A stretch of 64,000 bases of DNA from Bacteroidota bacterium. Lineage in GTDB: Bacteria > Bacteroidota > Bacteroidia > B-17B0 > Aurantibacillaceae. The notes beneath the pieces were generated by a model, which had not been told where the DNA came from, made no database searches, and worked only from the letters and a program-made list of their open reading frames with translations. Location of the stretch: contig JAJNDK010000006.1 of the NCBI GenBank assembly GCA_021156365.1, positions 186,001-250,000 of the forward strand. Direction: 5' to 3'. Both the position numbers and the translations under genes were made by a program. Shown here piece by piece: positions 63,318 through 64,000 of this stretch. How positions within the stretch are numbered: position 1 is the stretch's first letter; each line of letters starts with the position of its first letter.

Positions 63318-63731
63318 CTATTCCCAGAGCTTACCACTCCTGTACACCGTGCCTTTGAACAGTGCCACAAGGCTTCCATCCTCTTTGGTAATTTTTACGT
63401 CGTAAATGCCCGTTTTGCCTGTTTTCACCAGCTCTACTGCTTCTGCCGTGAGGATATCGCCAACTTCCACACGTTTGATGTGGGAAATGGATGTCTCGAT
63501 GGAAACACTCTGTTCACCGCCGCTGTTGGATGCAAAAGCCAGCGCGCTGTCGGCAAAGGAATAGGTAATGCCTCCGTGTGCGATCCCGAAGCCATTGGTC
63601 ATTTCTTTGCGTACTGCCATTTGCAGTCTGCAATAGTTCAGACGGATCTCTTTCAGCTCAATGCCCAGCCATTTGCTGAAGGAATCGTTCGCCATCATTT
63701 GATTTTTTACAATGTCTTCGTGTTTTTCCAT
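63318..63731 (-). CDS. PaaI-type hotdog-fold thioesterase
   Basis: A 137-residue thioesterase with the hotdog-fold signature GFGIAHGGITYSFADSALAFA, where the Gly-Gly after His and the Asp of the helix form the active site. Members hydrolyse acyl- and aryl-CoA; PaaI itself acts on phenylacetyl-CoA-pathway intermediates, but no other paa gene is seen, so the substrate is open. It starts 3 nt after the stop of the truncated gene upstream, so the two are in an operon. Confidence 0.9.
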   Translation of the reverse strand: MEKHEDIVKNQMMANDSFSKWLGIELKEIRLNYCRLQMAVRKEMTNGFGIAHGGITYSFADSALAFASNSGGEQSVSIETSISHIKRVEVGDILTAEAVELVKTGKTGIYDVKITKEDGSLVALFKGTVYRSGKLWE

Positions 63732-63734
63732 GAC

Positions 63735-64000
63735 TTATTCGTTGCAGGTACACAGTACTTCTTTTGTGACCTTTGGTTTTTGATAATTGGGAAGCGTGGT
63801 TTCTTTCATATAGATAACCTGTAAAGAACGGATACGATTTTTGCTATGCTCACTGTTCCATTTCTTCAGCATGTAGTTGCACCAGGCAGGACGCATGTAG
63901 GAATAACTAACCATGATGTAATTTTCCCCGAACTTTCGCCAGCGATCATCTTCAATTTCGCTCAGTACATTCTCCGGCTTCTCATAACTAACGGAAGTTT
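63735..64000 (-). CDS. Unidentified protein, C-terminal part only
   Basis: The frame is open from the window edge to a TAA at 63735-63737, giving 88 codons of the C-terminus. It includes RWRKFGENYIMVSYSYMRPAW, then KKWNSEHSKNRIRSLQVIYM, and ends in KEVLCTCNE with a Cys-x-Cys pair. No hydrophobic segment is visible. The family is not recognised. It is the upstream neighbour of the PaaI-type thioesterase gene, 3 nt away. Confidence 0.65.
   Translation of the reverse strand, partial: TSVSYEKPENVLSEIEDDRWRKFGENYIMVSYSYMRPAWCNYMLKKWNSEHSKNRIRSLQVIYMKETTLPNYQKPKVTKEVLCTCNE

Noticed and set aside
63126-63824. 232-codon plus-strand frame
   Set aside because: It covers an intergenic repeat and the reverse of the thioesterase and the truncated gene, both of which have good motifs or coupling.

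Overview
The window is chromosomal DNA of a member of the Bacteroidota. The evidence is the Bacteroidota promoter form (TTTG or TTG, 18-22 nt, TAnnTTTG), type IX secretion (Por) C-terminal sorting domains, gldF/gldG, and lineage-typical families (GWxTD protein, DUF4270 and DUF4249 lipoproteins, a one-domain glycogen synthase beside panC). The order or family cannot be fixed from this window. I see no tRNA, rRNA, CRISPR array, phage module or intact insertion sequence. Most of the sequence is ordinary vertically inherited chromosome with several large surface-protein loci.

Layout. 1-3.5 kb: the 3' end of a polysaccharide flippase, then fumarylacetoacetase and a PLP-dependent deaminase in one operon. 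3.8-7.6 kb: a LytTR response regulator and its propeller-type sensor kinase. 7.9-11.8 kb: a YitT-family membrane protein, an orphan peptide-transporter permease and a serine hydrolase. 11.8-19 kb: GWxTD lipoprotein, pheT, DUF4270 lipoprotein, glycogen synthase and panC. 19.1-19.4 kb: two tandem micro-lipoproteins of 40 and 35 residues. 19.5-22.4 kb: ung and groES-groEL. 22.4-27.7 kb: gldF-gldG-DUF4340-dnaN plus an NTF2-like gene. 27.8-30.1 kb: DUF58, thioredoxin, 3-hydroxybutyrate dehydrogenase. 30.1-36.3 kb: a 1978-residue surface protein with about 15 Ig-like repeats, followed by a 77-residue conserved gene. 36.5-43.4 kb: universal stress protein, YwqK/MORN-like lipoprotein, polyprenyl synthase, ECF sigma/anti-sigma pair and recQ. 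43.7-54.4 kb: a lipoprotein, three tandem ~880-residue SBBP-repeat proteins with type IX sorting domains, and a lamin-tail type IX cargo. 54.8-58.6 kb: pyrB-pyrR divergent from dihydroorotase, a small Lys-rich secreted protein and the SRP RNA gene. 58.7-64 kb: DUF4249 lipoprotein, alpha/beta hydrolase, unknown lipoprotein, an NtrC-type regulator without a DNA-binding domain, a PaaI thioesterase and a truncated unknown gene.

Functional themes are cell-surface display and gliding/type IX secretion, signal transduction (LytTR two-component pair, ECF sigma/anti-sigma, NtrC-like regulator), and housekeeping (pheT, dnaN, groESL, ung, trxA, recQ, pyrB/pyrR/pyrC, SRP RNA). The most unusual signals are the expanding Ig-repeat array with two Cys/His motifs, the triplicated type IX cargo genes, the twin micro-lipoproteins, a recurring promoter arrangement that predicts leaderless mRNAs, and dispersed palindromic repeats, one of which lies in frame inside a coding sequence.
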